DNA of 64,000 nt from Saprospiraceae bacterium (GTDB lineage: Bacteria > Bacteroidota > Bacteroidia > Chitinophagales > Saprospiraceae), in contig JANQLV010000002.1 in NCBI GenBank assembly GCA_028280415.1, forward strand, positions 78,973 through 142,972, read 5' to 3'. The translations under genes were made by a program, and so were the position numbers. Shown here in pieces: positions 1 to 8,386 of the stretch (its first letter is position 1; each line of letters begins with the position of its first letter). Below the pieces are notes generated by a model that made no database searches, was not told the DNA's origin, and was given only the letters and a program-made list of their open reading frames with translations.

Positions 1-532
1 CCGGTAGATAAAATCCTAACCAGGCTCCAACCAAGCCCCAGGATACAATTACGTCAATCAGGTAACCAATAGTGCTTTCTTCAAACCAGATATGATGCAT
101 ATAGACAATCGTAAAGTAACCAATTAAGCCAACGAATAAGGAACTCATGATTGCATTCGAAAAGTTCAGATCAGAAAACTTCAACAAAATCCAGCAAAGA
201 AATATAGCAGATACGAAGTTGACAACAAATCCCCTCAGCATATTTGCCCCCATATTAATTTCATAAGCGGAATGGTAATTTATAGTTGCCCAGGGTTTGC
301 CTACGGCTTGTTCCATCAATTTTTGCTGGTCTTCGGCTGAGGTTCCGGGAGGTACTGTAGGCAGAAAATACTCCCCGTCCTTTAGGGATTCGCTGAGTAC
401 AGCAAGTATTTTATCTTGTTCTGCAGTATACTGAACTTCAGCAGCATGTACATTGGCAAAGGTCCAGGAAACAGTTTGCCAGATTTGTAGAAGAATGGCT
501 GCGACGAGTGCGCCGATTAAGAGTTTTTTCAT
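1..532 (-). CDS. Membrane protein of unknown function, truncated at the window edge
   Basis: The frame is open from an ATG at 532 to the window edge, giving 177 codons with the C-terminus missing. It starts MKKLLIGALVAAILLQIWQ, a hydrophobic N-terminal segment that is either a signal anchor or the first membrane helix. A polar stretch of about 65 residues follows (with PTVPPGTSAEDQQKLMEQA). Two or three more hydrophobic segments come next (around LRGFVVNFVSAIFLCWILL, SSLFVGLIGYFTIVYMHH and the last visible residues). The layout suggests a small integral inner-membrane protein with a periplasmic loop. I do not recognise the family with certainty. The start is preceded by an A/T-rich leader without a Shine-Dalgarno sequence, as is usual in Bacteroidota. 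Confidence 0.7.
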   Translation of the reverse strand, partial: MKKLLIGALVAAILLQIWQTVSWTFANVHAAEVQYTAEQDKILAVLSESLKDGEYFLPTVPPGTSAEDQQKLMEQAVGKPWATINYHSAYEINMGANMLRGFVVNFVSAIFLCWILLKFSDLNFSNAIMSSLFVGLIGYFTIVYMHHIWFEESTIGYLIDVIVSWGLVGAWLGFYLP

Positions 533-915
533 TTGTCTAACGTTTTGTTTCAAATTAAGATAGAAACAATTTTCCAAATGAAGTAATTTTCTCCGTCCGA
601 ATTTTTCGGATCGCCATTCATTATCAGAAATACTCAAGAAAATTCAAGACCTGTGTTAAGCTCTATTATAATGTACCTAATTGCATTGATATCCTCTTGA
701 ATTAGACCAGTGTTGCCTTTAACAGTTAGCTGAACTATTGACAAAACTGTTTTTCGATTCTCGATATTTGAATTTAGAAAAAACGGCGAAAAACGAATAA
801 CTAAAAACGATTGACATTTCTGAGGAGTCTTTAACTTCCTTTCGTTGATTGTCCCTAAATTGATATATCAATACAGTTAGCTTATAGATATCCTCTTAAA
901 AAAGCTAACATCTAA
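533..915. other. Intergenic region with weak inverted repeats, no gene seen
   Basis: No credible coding frame was found. A degraded copy of the TTCGATT/AATCGAA-type intergenic repeat lies at about 748-802 (TTTTTCGATTCTCGAT followed by GCGAAAAACGAATAAC). ATTGATATATCAAT at 859-872 is a perfect 14-bp palindrome. An 8-bp inverted repeat (876-883 with 902-909) sits just past the stop of the minus-strand OmpA gene and could end its transcript, but it has no T-run. Confidence 0.5.
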
Positions 916-2103
916 TTATTTTTCAATGGCAACTTTTTCTTTTGCTTTTTCTTTGGCAGCTTTAGCTGCTTTTAAGGCTTTCATTTTTTCACGCATAGCT
1001 TCCAGTTCATCTACCTCGACAATAACAAATTCTACTCTTCGGTTATTGCGACGCCCTTCCTCTGTATCATTGGTGTCTACCGGATAAGACTCTCCGTAAC
1101 CTGCATATTTCAACCGATGTGAATCAATAGATTTACTTACGAGATAATCGTATACGGCTCTGCTTCGATTCGTAGAAACCGTTTTATTATAACTTTCTCT
1201 CCCACGACTATCGGTGTGTCCATTGATGGAAATTTTCATTCTCGGATATTTACCCATCAGGCTAACTAATTCATCCAGTTGTTTGTAGGAATCAAAGAGA
1301 ATATTCCATTTATTCGATTCGAAATAAATTTTATCCAGTTTAATCACATCTCCTTTTTTAACGTCCATATCCGCCAATCCCGGTTCTTCGAGTTTACGGA
1401 TACTCACATCATCTAAAAGATAATATGGATTATCCCAGGCGGGTTCAGTTGTATTTTTTACATTTTTAAATGTAGTATTTTCATTGTCAAAGAAGTTACC
1501 GATCAGCAGAAAGCGCTCATCGCCCCTTGCTGTAAAAATCGCCGAAATCTTCTGCCATTCCGGTTGCCCGGGATTAATAATTTCTTCGGCATTCACCGCT
1601 AAATCCAGTTCGGTTATAGGCTGAACATCATAAGTTGCAAAAGGTATCCGGCTCAATAAAGCACCAATATTATTAGAAGCGATAGTTGCTTGTGGATGCC
1701 GCATTACCCAAAATTCAATCAGATATTCTTCATCTATTTCCAATTCCAAATCCAGCCTGACCTGTACATATTCCCGCCAGGTTTCCGACTTTTTCGATTT
1801 TGGATTATGCGTAAGAATACCAATCATATAATTGCCCGAATGCGGCCTTTCGTTATTATTGGAATAGAGCTCTGACAAAAGATCAGGCGTTGTCTCCGTA
1901 GGACTGTTCCACTTAGTTATACGCTTTCGGAATTCCATAAAAGGTTCCAGGTATTCTCCCTTCTTTTTCGGCTTGAGTTCTTCGAATCCAGGATTGGGCA
2001 CAATATTGATTCCTGTATCTTTTTCTATTTTATTTTGGCTAAAAGCAGGCTTGAAAATCAATAATAAAGCAAATAGGGACCAAAACGAATAATGGTTTTT
2101 CAT
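916..2103 (-). CDS. OmpA-family outer membrane protein with N-terminal carbohydrate-binding-like domain
   Basis: A 395-residue exported protein. Residues 1-22 are a signal peptide (MKNHYSFWSLFALLLIFKPAFSQ). Residues 35-235 begin NPGFEE and end YYLLDDVSIRK, the frame seen in CBM4/9-like or galactose-binding beta-sandwich domains. Residues about 255-360 are an OmpA C-terminal domain with NGHTDSRG, NRSRAVYDYL and the closing NNRRVEFVI; this domain normally binds the diaminopimelate of peptidoglycan. The last 35 residues are a Lys/Ala/Glu-rich tail, probably helical. There is no beta-barrel, so it is more likely a periplasmic or outer-membrane-attached peptidoglycan-binding protein than a porin. 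The DUF4407 gene lies 97 bp upstream on the same strand. The OmpA assignment is firm; the N-terminal one is inferred from its boundary motifs. Confidence 0.85.
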   Translation of the reverse strand: MKNHYSFWSLFALLLIFKPAFSQNKIEKDTGINIVPNPGFEELKPKKKGEYLEPFMEFRKRITKWNSPTETTPDLLSELYSNNNERPHSGNYMIGILTHNPKSKKSETWREYVQVRLDLELEIDEEYLIEFWVMRHPQATIASNNIGALLSRIPFATYDVQPITELDLAVNAEEIINPGQPEWQKISAIFTARGDERFLLIGNFFDNENTTFKNVKNTTEPAWDNPYYLLDDVSIRKLEEPGLADMDVKKGDVIKLDKIYFESNKWNILFDSYKQLDELVSLMGKYPRMKISINGHTDSRGRESYNKTVSTNRSRAVYDYLVSKSIDSHRLKYAGYGESYPVDTNDTEEGRRNNRRVEFVIVEVDELEAMREKMKALKAAKAAKEKAKEKVAIEK

Positions 2104-2109
2104 AATGCA

Positions 2110-2168
2110 GCGCTATTGTTGTGTGATAATCTGTGGAGGGAACTCAGATTATTATTCAAAAATAGCGC
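2110..2168 (-). promoter_or_regulatory. Nested hairpin and -7-like box in the leader of the OmpA gene
   Basis: The outer arms GCGCTATT (2110-2117) and AATAGCGC (2161-2168) match over 8 bp. The inner arms ATAATCTG (2126-2133) and CAGATTAT (2145-2152) match over 8 bp around an 11-nt loop. On the minus strand a TAnnTTTG match (plus-strand CAAAAATA, 2157-2164) overlaps the outer arm. The element starts seven bases upstream of the OmpA ATG. It could be a terminator of the DUF4407 transcript, an operator, or a leader structure. Confidence 0.4.
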
Positions 2169-2200
2169 CATTTGAAATTTTCAGGTGGTTCGGCCCGATA

Positions 2201-3319
2201 TTAAAAAGATAACTGATCATCCAGCTGAATATCCCCTTGCTGAAGTGCCTCCAGCTGTCGGCGCATTTTTTCATCAATTATTGCTCTTTCCACTTTTACT
2301 TTGGCATTGGCCCGATGAACCCCTATTTCCGTATCCATCATAATATTATTGCGCACGGTATTCGTAAGCAAAGTGGTTCGTTCTCTATTGGCCATCTCAA
2401 AAATATGCTCATGTTCGTGTAGTAAAAAGTCATAAGGGCTACGCGAGGAGATCAATTTCACAAAGATCGGAGCGGTTTCAATAGCTATAAAAAGAAGTAT
2501 CACAAAAATATTCGCCAGGAAAATGGCCTGACTTTCCGTGCCCAGACGATCCAGTGCCTCCATACGAGCAGCGATACCACCGTAAGCGCTACGCTCCAGA
2601 GCTTCAATCTCCGATTGAATACTGGCCAGGTTTGTATTTATTGCAGCTTCTTTCTCCGCAATGATAGGCTGATAAGCGGCCAGCAGGGCATCCAGTTCCG
2701 CCTGGGCAGCATCTGCCTTTGCTTTTTTGGCCCGATAGATGGGCCCCAGGTTTTTCTTGCCCGAACCTCCTGTCCCGTCAGCCTCCTGCAGAGCCATTAA
2801 AGCCAGTTCATCCCGGGCTTCCGTTTTTATTGTAATTTCTTCTTTCAGGTTTGTAATTTCTTCCTGCAAAGCCACTATCTGCGGCTGATAACGGGCTTTC
2901 ACCTTATCCTCCTGCTCTTTAAACTGCTCTTGTTCCATAACAATTAGTTCGGCATTGATTTCTTTTTCAAAAATCTTCAACTCTAATGGTTTCGAAATAA
3001 CCAATGCCAGTAAAACTGCCAGTACCAAACGCGGTAAGGCTACACCAAAATCTTTCCAGGCAGAGCCCTTGCTCTTCATACTCGATACAATATACCGATC
3101 CAGGTTAAAGATCATCGTTCCCCAAATCAGGCCAAAAACAATTGCTGCTAAATAGGAATCAAAAATGGTAAACAGAGCATAGGCTGAAGAGAAAAAAGCC
3201 AATACACCGGTAAAAAAAACGGTTGCTCCGATGCCAAGGTATTTGTTGGTATCCGAGGGACATTGGTCTAAAATAGAACGATCTATACCGGAGCAAAAGA
3301 GGAAGAAATCTTTTAGCAT
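2201..3319 (-). CDS. DUF4407 family membrane protein with central coiled coil
   Basis: A 372-residue protein with the DUF4407 layout. Two hydrophobic segments lie near the N-terminus (about residues 28-75), followed by the family's NLDR motif (MIFNLDRYIVSSMKS) and a third segment at about 90-110 (PRLVLAVLLALVISKPLEL). A long charged coiled coil covers about 115-250. A last membrane segment (AIFLANIFVILLFIAIETAP, about 272-295) precedes a hydrophilic tail. The family is widespread in Bacteroidota and has no assigned biochemical function; the topology suggests a membrane scaffold with a large soluble coiled coil. It is well separated from the upstream carbonic anhydrase gene. Confidence 0.85.
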   Translation of the reverse strand: MLKDFFLFCSGIDRSILDQCPSDTNKYLGIGATVFFTGVLAFFSSAYALFTIFDSYLAAIVFGLIWGTMIFNLDRYIVSSMKSKGSAWKDFGVALPRLVLAVLLALVISKPLELKIFEKEINAELIVMEQEQFKEQEDKVKARYQPQIVALQEEITNLKEEITIKTEARDELALMALQEADGTGGSGKKNLGPIYRAKKAKADAAQAELDALLAAYQPIIAEKEAAINTNLASIQSEIEALERSAYGGIAARMEALDRLGTESQAIFLANIFVILLFIAIETAPIFVKLISSRSPYDFLLHEHEHIFEMANRERTTLLTNTVRNNIMMDTEIGVHRANAKVKVERAIIDEKMRRQLEALQQGDIQLDDQLSF

Positions 3320-3634
3320 TTTAAAAATAGAGTTTAGGGGATAGGCTATACTCCTGATAAAGCATAGATATCCAGGTTTAACAAAAACTATTTTTCTTAG
3401 TAGGAAATAATTGCTGGAATTTGTATGTAATTATATACGACTATTCGATTGTATATATTGCAGAAAAGGTATTAATCCAACAATTTGATGTGCTGAAAAA
3501 AGGAAAAAACTAATTTATAAACTAGTTTTATAGATTAATGTAGCAAAAAAAGAGATGAGATAAAAGACAGGAGGTTTGAGGTATCCGATACAAGATTAAT
3601 AAACGTCCAATACCTGAAACCTCCTTCTGGGGTC
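3320..3634. other. Intergenic region, no gene seen
   Basis: This A/T-rich spacer separates the start of the DUF4407 gene from the end of the carbonic anhydrase gene. Its only clear structure is the long inverted repeat at 3570-3624, listed separately. No promoter box of the TAnnTTTG type was found at a sensible distance from the DUF4407 start. Confidence 0.5.
3570..3624 (-). terminator. Stem-loop after the carbonic anhydrase gene, also a copy of a dispersed repeat
   Basis: The arms are 3570-3584 (GGAGGTTTGAGGTAT) and 3610-3624 (ATACCTGAAACCTCC), 15 bp with one mismatch. It lies 11 bp past the minus-strand stop of the carbonic anhydrase gene. The T-run after the stem on the minus strand is interrupted, so terminator strength is uncertain. 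The 3605-3624 arm in reverse complement matches 10566-10585 at 18 of 20 positions, so this may be a mobile intergenic repeat reused as a terminator. Confidence 0.45.
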
Positions 3635-4213
3635 TTATAACCAATCAATCCCACCTGTGCCAAGATTATAGAAAGCGGGTACGACTTTCAAATCACCACT
3701 TCCCTGGGCATCCCGAATGATCGCAGATCGCTCGGAAAGAGCTGCACAAGTAAGATTAGCATTCACTTTAACCACAGCATTAACTGAATGATCGTTCGAA
3801 GCAGCAACAGCCGGAGTAATGTGTGCCAAAAGGTGGTTAAGATTATAACCATTGTCTCCGCCTGCAATGGCAGCAGTCACTGCCCCACAGCTTTCGTGCC
3901 CAAGAACAACGATCAGGTTGACTCCAAGGTGTGCTACCGCATATTCGATACTTGCAATAGATGAGGCATTAGCCGTGTTACCCGCAACTCTGATCACAAA
4001 TACTTCTCCCAAGCCAGCATCAAAAGCAAGTTCCGGCACTACTCTACTATCCGCACAACTAAGGATAATAGCAAAAGGATGCTGTCCTCCGGTTAGTTCT
4101 TCTCTTCTGGAAGAATCCTGAAGTTTTCCATCCATACTATCATTTACAAAATTAGCGTTCCCTGATTTTAATCGAGCAAGCGCATCTTCCCAAGTTAAGT
4201 TTTCTGGTCTCAT
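3635..4213 (-). CDS. Beta-class carbonic anhydrase
   Basis: This 192-residue cytoplasmic enzyme catalyses reversible hydration of CO2 to bicarbonate. The beta-class zinc site is complete: Cys53, with Asp55 and Arg57 of the CxDSR motif (LSCADSRVVPE), then His106 and Cys109 of HxxC (VLGHESCGAV). The RVAGNTA stretch (residues 75-81) and the SIEYAVAHLGV segment are also typical. The length fits the family. The gene stands next to a bestrophin-type channel gene with a 56-bp gap and the same orientation. Bestrophin-like channels carry bicarbonate in some organisms, so a joint role in CO2/bicarbonate handling is plausible but inferred from proximity. Confidence 0.95.
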   Translation of the reverse strand: MRPENLTWEDALARLKSGNANFVNDSMDGKLQDSSRREELTGGQHPFAIILSCADSRVVPELAFDAGLGEVFVIRVAGNTANASSIASIEYAVAHLGVNLIVVLGHESCGAVTAAIAGGDNGYNLNHLLAHITPAVAASNDHSVNAVVKVNANLTCAALSERSAIIRDAQGSGDLKVVPAFYNLGTGGIDWL

Positions 4214-4269
4214 TTAAGGTAATTTTATTTAATAAATTCAATTTTCAATTTTAAGCCGATAAATGGATA

Positions 4270-5304
4270 CTAGAATAATACATCATTTACCGGAGCAACT
4301 TTAGGCGGCAGTTCGGTTTCTCCCAACATCTCCCGCAGGTCAATTTCAATCGTTCGACATAGCGCAGTCATCGGCACATCATTAACGAATCCTTCAAAAG
4401 GGTCTTCGCTATTATCTCCCACAATCTCCATTGTAATAAAAATCCAGGAGATCAATACACAAAACGGAACTGTTAACCAAATAAAACTATGAACTTCCTC
4501 TCCTCCGAGGGCGTCAAACTCTCTAACCATCCCAAATGGTAGTAATAATATAAAAATCCATGTAAATATTTTACTAAAATAAGCATATTGACGAGGGAAA
4601 GGTGTATTTTTTATTCTTTCGCATTTGCCTTGCAGGTTGTAAAACTCTTCTAATACGCGCATCATCTCCATATGGCGAAAGTGATTAATCAGTCCTTTTT
4701 CTTCCATAATCTCTTTCAAGTCTTCACCTTGTTGGCGAATTAATTGTGCGGGGGTATTTACCCTTTGTATAAGATGACAATATTCCGCATTGTCCATTAA
4801 GACTCCAACTTCCTCGTTCCACTGAGTACGTTCGGGAGTGCCTTCGGTAAGCATCTTCCGGATCGCCCGACTATGTTTTATACTAAAAGAAGTCGGTTGC
4901 CGCAAATGCAAACGCAGCGCGTTCAACCAGGCAATATGCCGATAGATCAATTTTTTCTTGATCTGGAACAATTCTTCTTTATTAATCTTGTATTCGGTTT
5001 TGTAATCACTGACAAAACTCATCACCTGATTGGCCCAGGTCCGGCTATAATTTACAATACCTCCCCATATTTTCCGCCCTTCCCAAAAGCGATCGTAGGA
5101 AGCATTATTTTTAAATCCAATATAAAAGGCTACAGCAATACCAATTGTACTCAAAGGCAAAAAAGGAATTCCAATGTTAATATCCTGATGCAAACAGTAA
5201 TGATAAAGAAAGGTTACAGCACTTGACCAGAGTGTAAACATGATAATATTTTTCCAGGCAAATTTGGCAATGATCCTAAACTTAATATTCCTTCGTATAT
5301 ACAT
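4270..5304 (-). CDS. Bestrophin-family (UPF0187) anion channel
   Basis: A 344-residue inner-membrane protein of the bacterial bestrophin family, which forms pentameric anion-selective channels. Family features are the N-terminal helix FAWKNIIMFTLWSSAVTFLY, the segment LSTIGIAVAFYIGFKNNASYDRFWEGRKIWG with the conserved N-x-x-x-D-R-F-W-E-x-R pattern, and a late pair of membrane helices (IFTWIFILLLPFGMV and FIWLTVPFCVLISWIFITME). These are followed by the acidic DNSEDPFEG segment that matches the bestrophin calcium-clasp/neck region. Length and order fit prokaryotic homologues. It is upstream of, and probably cotranscribed with, the carbonic anhydrase gene. The ion carried cannot be read from the sequence. 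Confidence 0.92.
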   Translation of the reverse strand: MYIRRNIKFRIIAKFAWKNIIMFTLWSSAVTFLYHYCLHQDINIGIPFLPLSTIGIAVAFYIGFKNNASYDRFWEGRKIWGGIVNYSRTWANQVMSFVSDYKTEYKINKEELFQIKKKLIYRHIAWLNALRLHLRQPTSFSIKHSRAIRKMLTEGTPERTQWNEEVGVLMDNAEYCHLIQRVNTPAQLIRQQGEDLKEIMEEKGLINHFRHMEMMRVLEEFYNLQGKCERIKNTPFPRQYAYFSKIFTWIFILLLPFGMVREFDALGGEEVHSFIWLTVPFCVLISWIFITMEIVGDNSEDPFEGFVNDVPMTALCRTIEIDLREMLGETELPPKVAPVNDVLF

Positions 5305-5754
5305 ACTCTTTATAGCTGATTTGGCAATGTTGTTAATTATATGATGCTGAAATAGGTGTTTAGGTATTAGTAATCAGATGTTGAGGAAATTTAACCCAAT
5401 ACCTAATTAGCAATATCTAAAAATGCTTTTCAAAAGTTCAAATGATTAATCTATTTCGATTCATTTAGTTTTCATTCATTCCGCTACACCATATCCGGTT
5501 ATGGTTTAATCCCTAAGGTAGAAATTTATTTTTATTATATAATACAAGCTTTGGCAAGAGTTTTTGATTTAGGGCTTATACAAATAGGACTCAATTTTAC
5601 AATCCTTCAGTTTACTGTTTTCAAATCAATATTAAATACTTTTTTAAAAAAGATGATCAATAATACAAAAATTTATATTCAACCAAAAGAAGGTCAACCG
5701 ACTTGCGATTGACCTCCATCCAAAGAACCGTTATATGAGAGAAAGAAAACAAGG
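5305..5754. other. Intergenic region with two inverted repeats
   Basis: No coding frame is credible. A perfect 9-bp inverted repeat (TTAGGTATT at 5360-5368 and its complement at 5398-5406) resembles the GGTATT core of the repeat at 3.6 and 10.6 kb. A 7-bp hairpin (AGGTCAA at 5691-5697 with TTGACCT at 5709-5715) follows the stop of the minus-strand lipoprotein gene. It is followed on that strand by TCTTTT, so it is a weak terminator candidate. Confidence 0.45.
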
Positions 5755-6438
5755 TTATTTCATAGCTACAATCTCCGTTGTTTTAAAATCTGTCAAAGCA
5801 CTGAGTATCCAGCCTTTTCGACCATTATAGTCCACATAATACCAAAGGTCAGAGTCAAATGCTTCCACATAATCTTTTTTCATAGCACCAATACAGGTGA
5901 TTTCGTCGCCTTTGTTCAAACCGAATAATACTGTTGCGTCCAAAGAAGGGAACATTCTCACATTGATACGATCATTATCCTCTACATAAAAACCACCGAC
6001 TACCAGGCTATCAGATAATTCATAATCGATGCGCAACCTCGCCAGGCTCTGTTCATCATTCGTCCGAATGAACAGATAATCACTAAAGGCCTCCTGATTC
6101 AGGTTTTGGTCAATCTTCAGGCGAATTGTACCTTGTTCTCCCGGCTCAATCTCAAAGGTAAATCCATAAACCTTGACACGATCACTTTCTGTATACACTT
6201 CATTGATGATCAACCTGGAATGGCTGTTATTGGTAAAACGAATTTCTTGTGAATTGTTAAATGATACTAATTTGCCCAAATCTACCTTAGCATCCTCCAG
6301 GCCAATCCGTGTAAACAGGGAAGAGGTATCTTCTTCCATATAGCTTGCTTCCGTTTTGGTTTTCTCCTCTTTATTTTTGGATTCATTGGTGCAACTTGCC
6401 AATATTACGATACAAAGAAAAAATGCTAATACTTTCAT
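5755..6438 (-). CDS. Lipoprotein with Ig-like and C-terminal SH3 domains
   Basis: A 227-residue protein. The lipoprotein signal peptide ends at Cys16 (IVILASC), and the mature N-terminus is a short Lys/Glu-rich linker. Residues about 45-145 (KVDLGKLVSFNNSQEIRFTN, then INEVYTESDRVKVYGF and IEPGEQGTIRLKI) look like the DUF1573/ASH-type beta-sandwich common in Bacteroidota. Residues about 148-215 resemble a bacterial SH3 domain, with NVRMFPSLDATVLFGLNKGDEI and YYVDYNGRKGWI. Bacterial SH3 domains often bind cell-wall peptides, so an envelope role is likely; no enzymatic motif is visible. The gene is monocistronic and divergent from the acyl-CoA ligase gene. Confidence 0.75.
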   Translation of the reverse strand: MKVLAFFLCIVILASCTNESKNKEEKTKTEASYMEEDTSSLFTRIGLEDAKVDLGKLVSFNNSQEIRFTNNSHSRLIINEVYTESDRVKVYGFTFEIEPGEQGTIRLKIDQNLNQEAFSDYLFIRTNDEQSLARLRIDYELSDSLVVGGFYVEDNDRINVRMFPSLDATVLFGLNKGDEITCIGAMKKDYVEAFDSDLWYYVDYNGRKGWILSALTDFKTTEIVAMK

Positions 6439-6750
6439 GACTCTAACATTTAAAGGGTTAGTAAAAGATAAATGGTTTTAGAAAGCAGATAAAAATCTTC
6501 AAAATGCTTCATGTGCCGAGATTTCATATCTGATTTTCATCAAAAACCATTATTTGTATTTACATTTCAAAGATGTGATAAAAGCCAAAATATAAGTGTC
6601 GTAAAAGACTATGTGAAGGCGGGCAATGATTATTCGTAGCGGAAAAAGGATTTTTCGTAAAAGTGCCCAGGCACTTGCAAAAATTCCCTATCTTTCTCCT
6701 TTTAACGAGAGAATACTTCTTTTATTAACCGACTAGATTCCAACTGAATT
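6439..6750. promoter_or_regulatory. Divergent promoter region with a 16-bp dyad
   Basis: This spacer lies between the divergent lipoprotein and acyl-CoA ligase genes. AAGTGCC and GGCACTT (6661-6667 and 6670-6676) form a dyad with a 2-bp centre, 75 bp before the ligase start. Such a compact dyad is more like a dimeric repressor site than an RNA hairpin. No exact TAnnTTTG box was found for either gene; TATCTTTC at 6689-6696, just after the dyad, matches seven of eight positions. Confidence 0.35.
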
Positions 6751-8307
6751 ATGCTCAACTTATCTGTGCTTTTAGAAGATACTGCACGTCGATATCCCAA
6801 CCAGGCCGCCTTTACTTTTATGGATACTGTTTTAAGCTATGCCCAAGTGAATGCCGCTGCTAATCAGGTAGCGAATGGGCTTAAAAATACCGGTATCGTC
6901 GATGGGGATAAAATTGCTTTAAGTTGTCTGAATTTGCCTTATTTCCCAATCATTTATTATGGCATTTTGAAAGCCGGCGCTACAGTTGTTCCCTTAAGTG
7001 TTTTATTAAAAAAAGACGAAATTGCCTATCATCTGGCGGATAGTGATGCTAAGGCTTATTTCTGCTTTAGCGGAACTCCGGAGCTGCCTATGGGACAAAT
7101 GGGATATGAAGGTTTTCAGGAAGCTCCGGGCTGCGAGCATTTTTTTATGATCATGCCATCACCCGGGATGCCCGCTCCTATCGAAGGTATACAAACCTTT
7201 AGCGATCTGGTAAAAGAGCAATCTAGCAATTGTGAAACTGTACAAACAGGAGCAGACGATACTGCGGTGATCATTTACACCTCGGGAACAACCGGCCGCC
7301 CAAAAGGTGCAGAGCTGACGCACTCTAATCTATTGACTAATGCCATCGTATCTGCTGACCTTTTTGAAATTAGCCATGAGGATGTTCAACTCATTGTTTT
7401 ACCGCTGTTTCACATTTTCGCTATGACTGTATTGATGAATTCAGGTGTTTATCGGGGTGCATCGAATATTTTGCTCCCGAGATTCGATGCTAATGCTGTT
7501 TTTGGCTTGATGGAGAAGCATAAGGTAAGTATTTTTGCCGGCGTCCCTACGATGTACTGGGGCTTATTAAATTATTCCGGAGAAGCCTTTGATTATAAAG
7601 CTATTGCCTCAAGACTACGTATCTGCGTATCGGGTGGCGCATCGCTTCCTGTACAGGTTTTGAAAGATTTTGAAAAACGTTTTGAAGTGCCCATTTACGA
7701 AGGCTATGGCATGTCCGAAGGTTCTCCGGTCGTAACTTTTAATCAAAAAGCGATCGGAAGAAAACCGGGTTCGATTGGTACACCAGTCTGGGGTGTAGAG
7801 GTAAAAATTGTTGATGAAAACGATCAGGAATTACCTCCGGGAGAAAAGGGAGAGCTTTTATACCGGGGACCCAATGTGATGAAAGGCTATTATCAGCGTC
7901 CCGAAGTCAATGAAGAGACGCTACGCGGTGGCTGGATGCATTCCGGTGATATTGCAGTCATGGATAAGGAAGGCTTTTTTTATATAGTGGACCGAACCAA
8001 AGACATGATCATACGTGGAGGCTTCAATGTTTATCCCCGGGAAGTAGAAGAAGTAATGATACAGCATGAAGCGGTTTCATTAGTAGCTGTTTACGGTGTT
8101 GCGGATGAAAAAAACGGGGAAGAGATCAAAGCCTGTATTGTTTTGAAAAAGAATAAAAATGTTTCAGAATCGGAGCTGATAGCCTGGACAAAAGAGCGAA
8201 TTGCCGCTTATAAATATCCCCGGATTATTGAATTCATGTCGGCTCTGCCAATGTCTGCTACCGGAAAGATTTTGAAAAAAGAATTGAGAGCAAGAGAAGT
8301 AAAGTGA
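6751..8307 (+). CDS. AMP-forming acyl-CoA ligase (long-chain fatty acid type)
   Basis: This 518-residue member of the ANL adenylating enzymes activates a carboxylic acid with ATP and joins it to CoA. All core motifs are present: the P-loop-like IIYTSGTTGRPKGAE (A3), YEGYGMSEGSP (A5), GWMHSGDIA (A7), the hinge VDRTKDMIIRGGFNVYP (A8), and the catalytic lysine in SATGKILKKEL (A10). The overall pattern is that of FadD-like medium- or long-chain acyl-CoA synthetases; the substrate cannot be fixed from the motifs. There is no signal peptide, so it is cytoplasmic. The S46 peptidase gene follows 79 bp downstream, with no functional link apparent. The palindrome at 6661-6676 may be its operator. Confidence 0.9.
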   Translation: MLNLSVLLEDTARRYPNQAAFTFMDTVLSYAQVNAAANQVANGLKNTGIVDGDKIALSCLNLPYFPIIYYGILKAGATVVPLSVLLKKDEIAYHLADSDAKAYFCFSGTPELPMGQMGYEGFQEAPGCEHFFMIMPSPGMPAPIEGIQTFSDLVKEQSSNCETVQTGADDTAVIIYTSGTTGRPKGAELTHSNLLTNAIVSADLFEISHEDVQLIVLPLFHIFAMTVLMNSGVYRGASNILLPRFDANAVFGLMEKHKVSIFAGVPTMYWGLLNYSGEAFDYKAIASRLRICVSGGASLPVQVLKDFEKRFEVPIYEGYGMSEGSPVVTFNQKAIGRKPGSIGTPVWGVEVKIVDENDQELPPGEKGELLYRGPNVMKGYYQRPEVNEETLRGGWMHSGDIAVMDKEGFFYIVDRTKDMIIRGGFNVYPREVEEVMIQHEAVSLVAVYGVADEKNGEEIKACIVLKKNKNVSESELIAWTKERIAAYKYPRIIEFMSALPMSATGKILKKELRAREVK

Positions 8308-8386
8308 TTCATCTAATGCTTTTAAAAACTTAGCTAAAGTTCTATTCTCCAGCTAAAAGCGATAATAAATTAAAATTTTTATAAAA

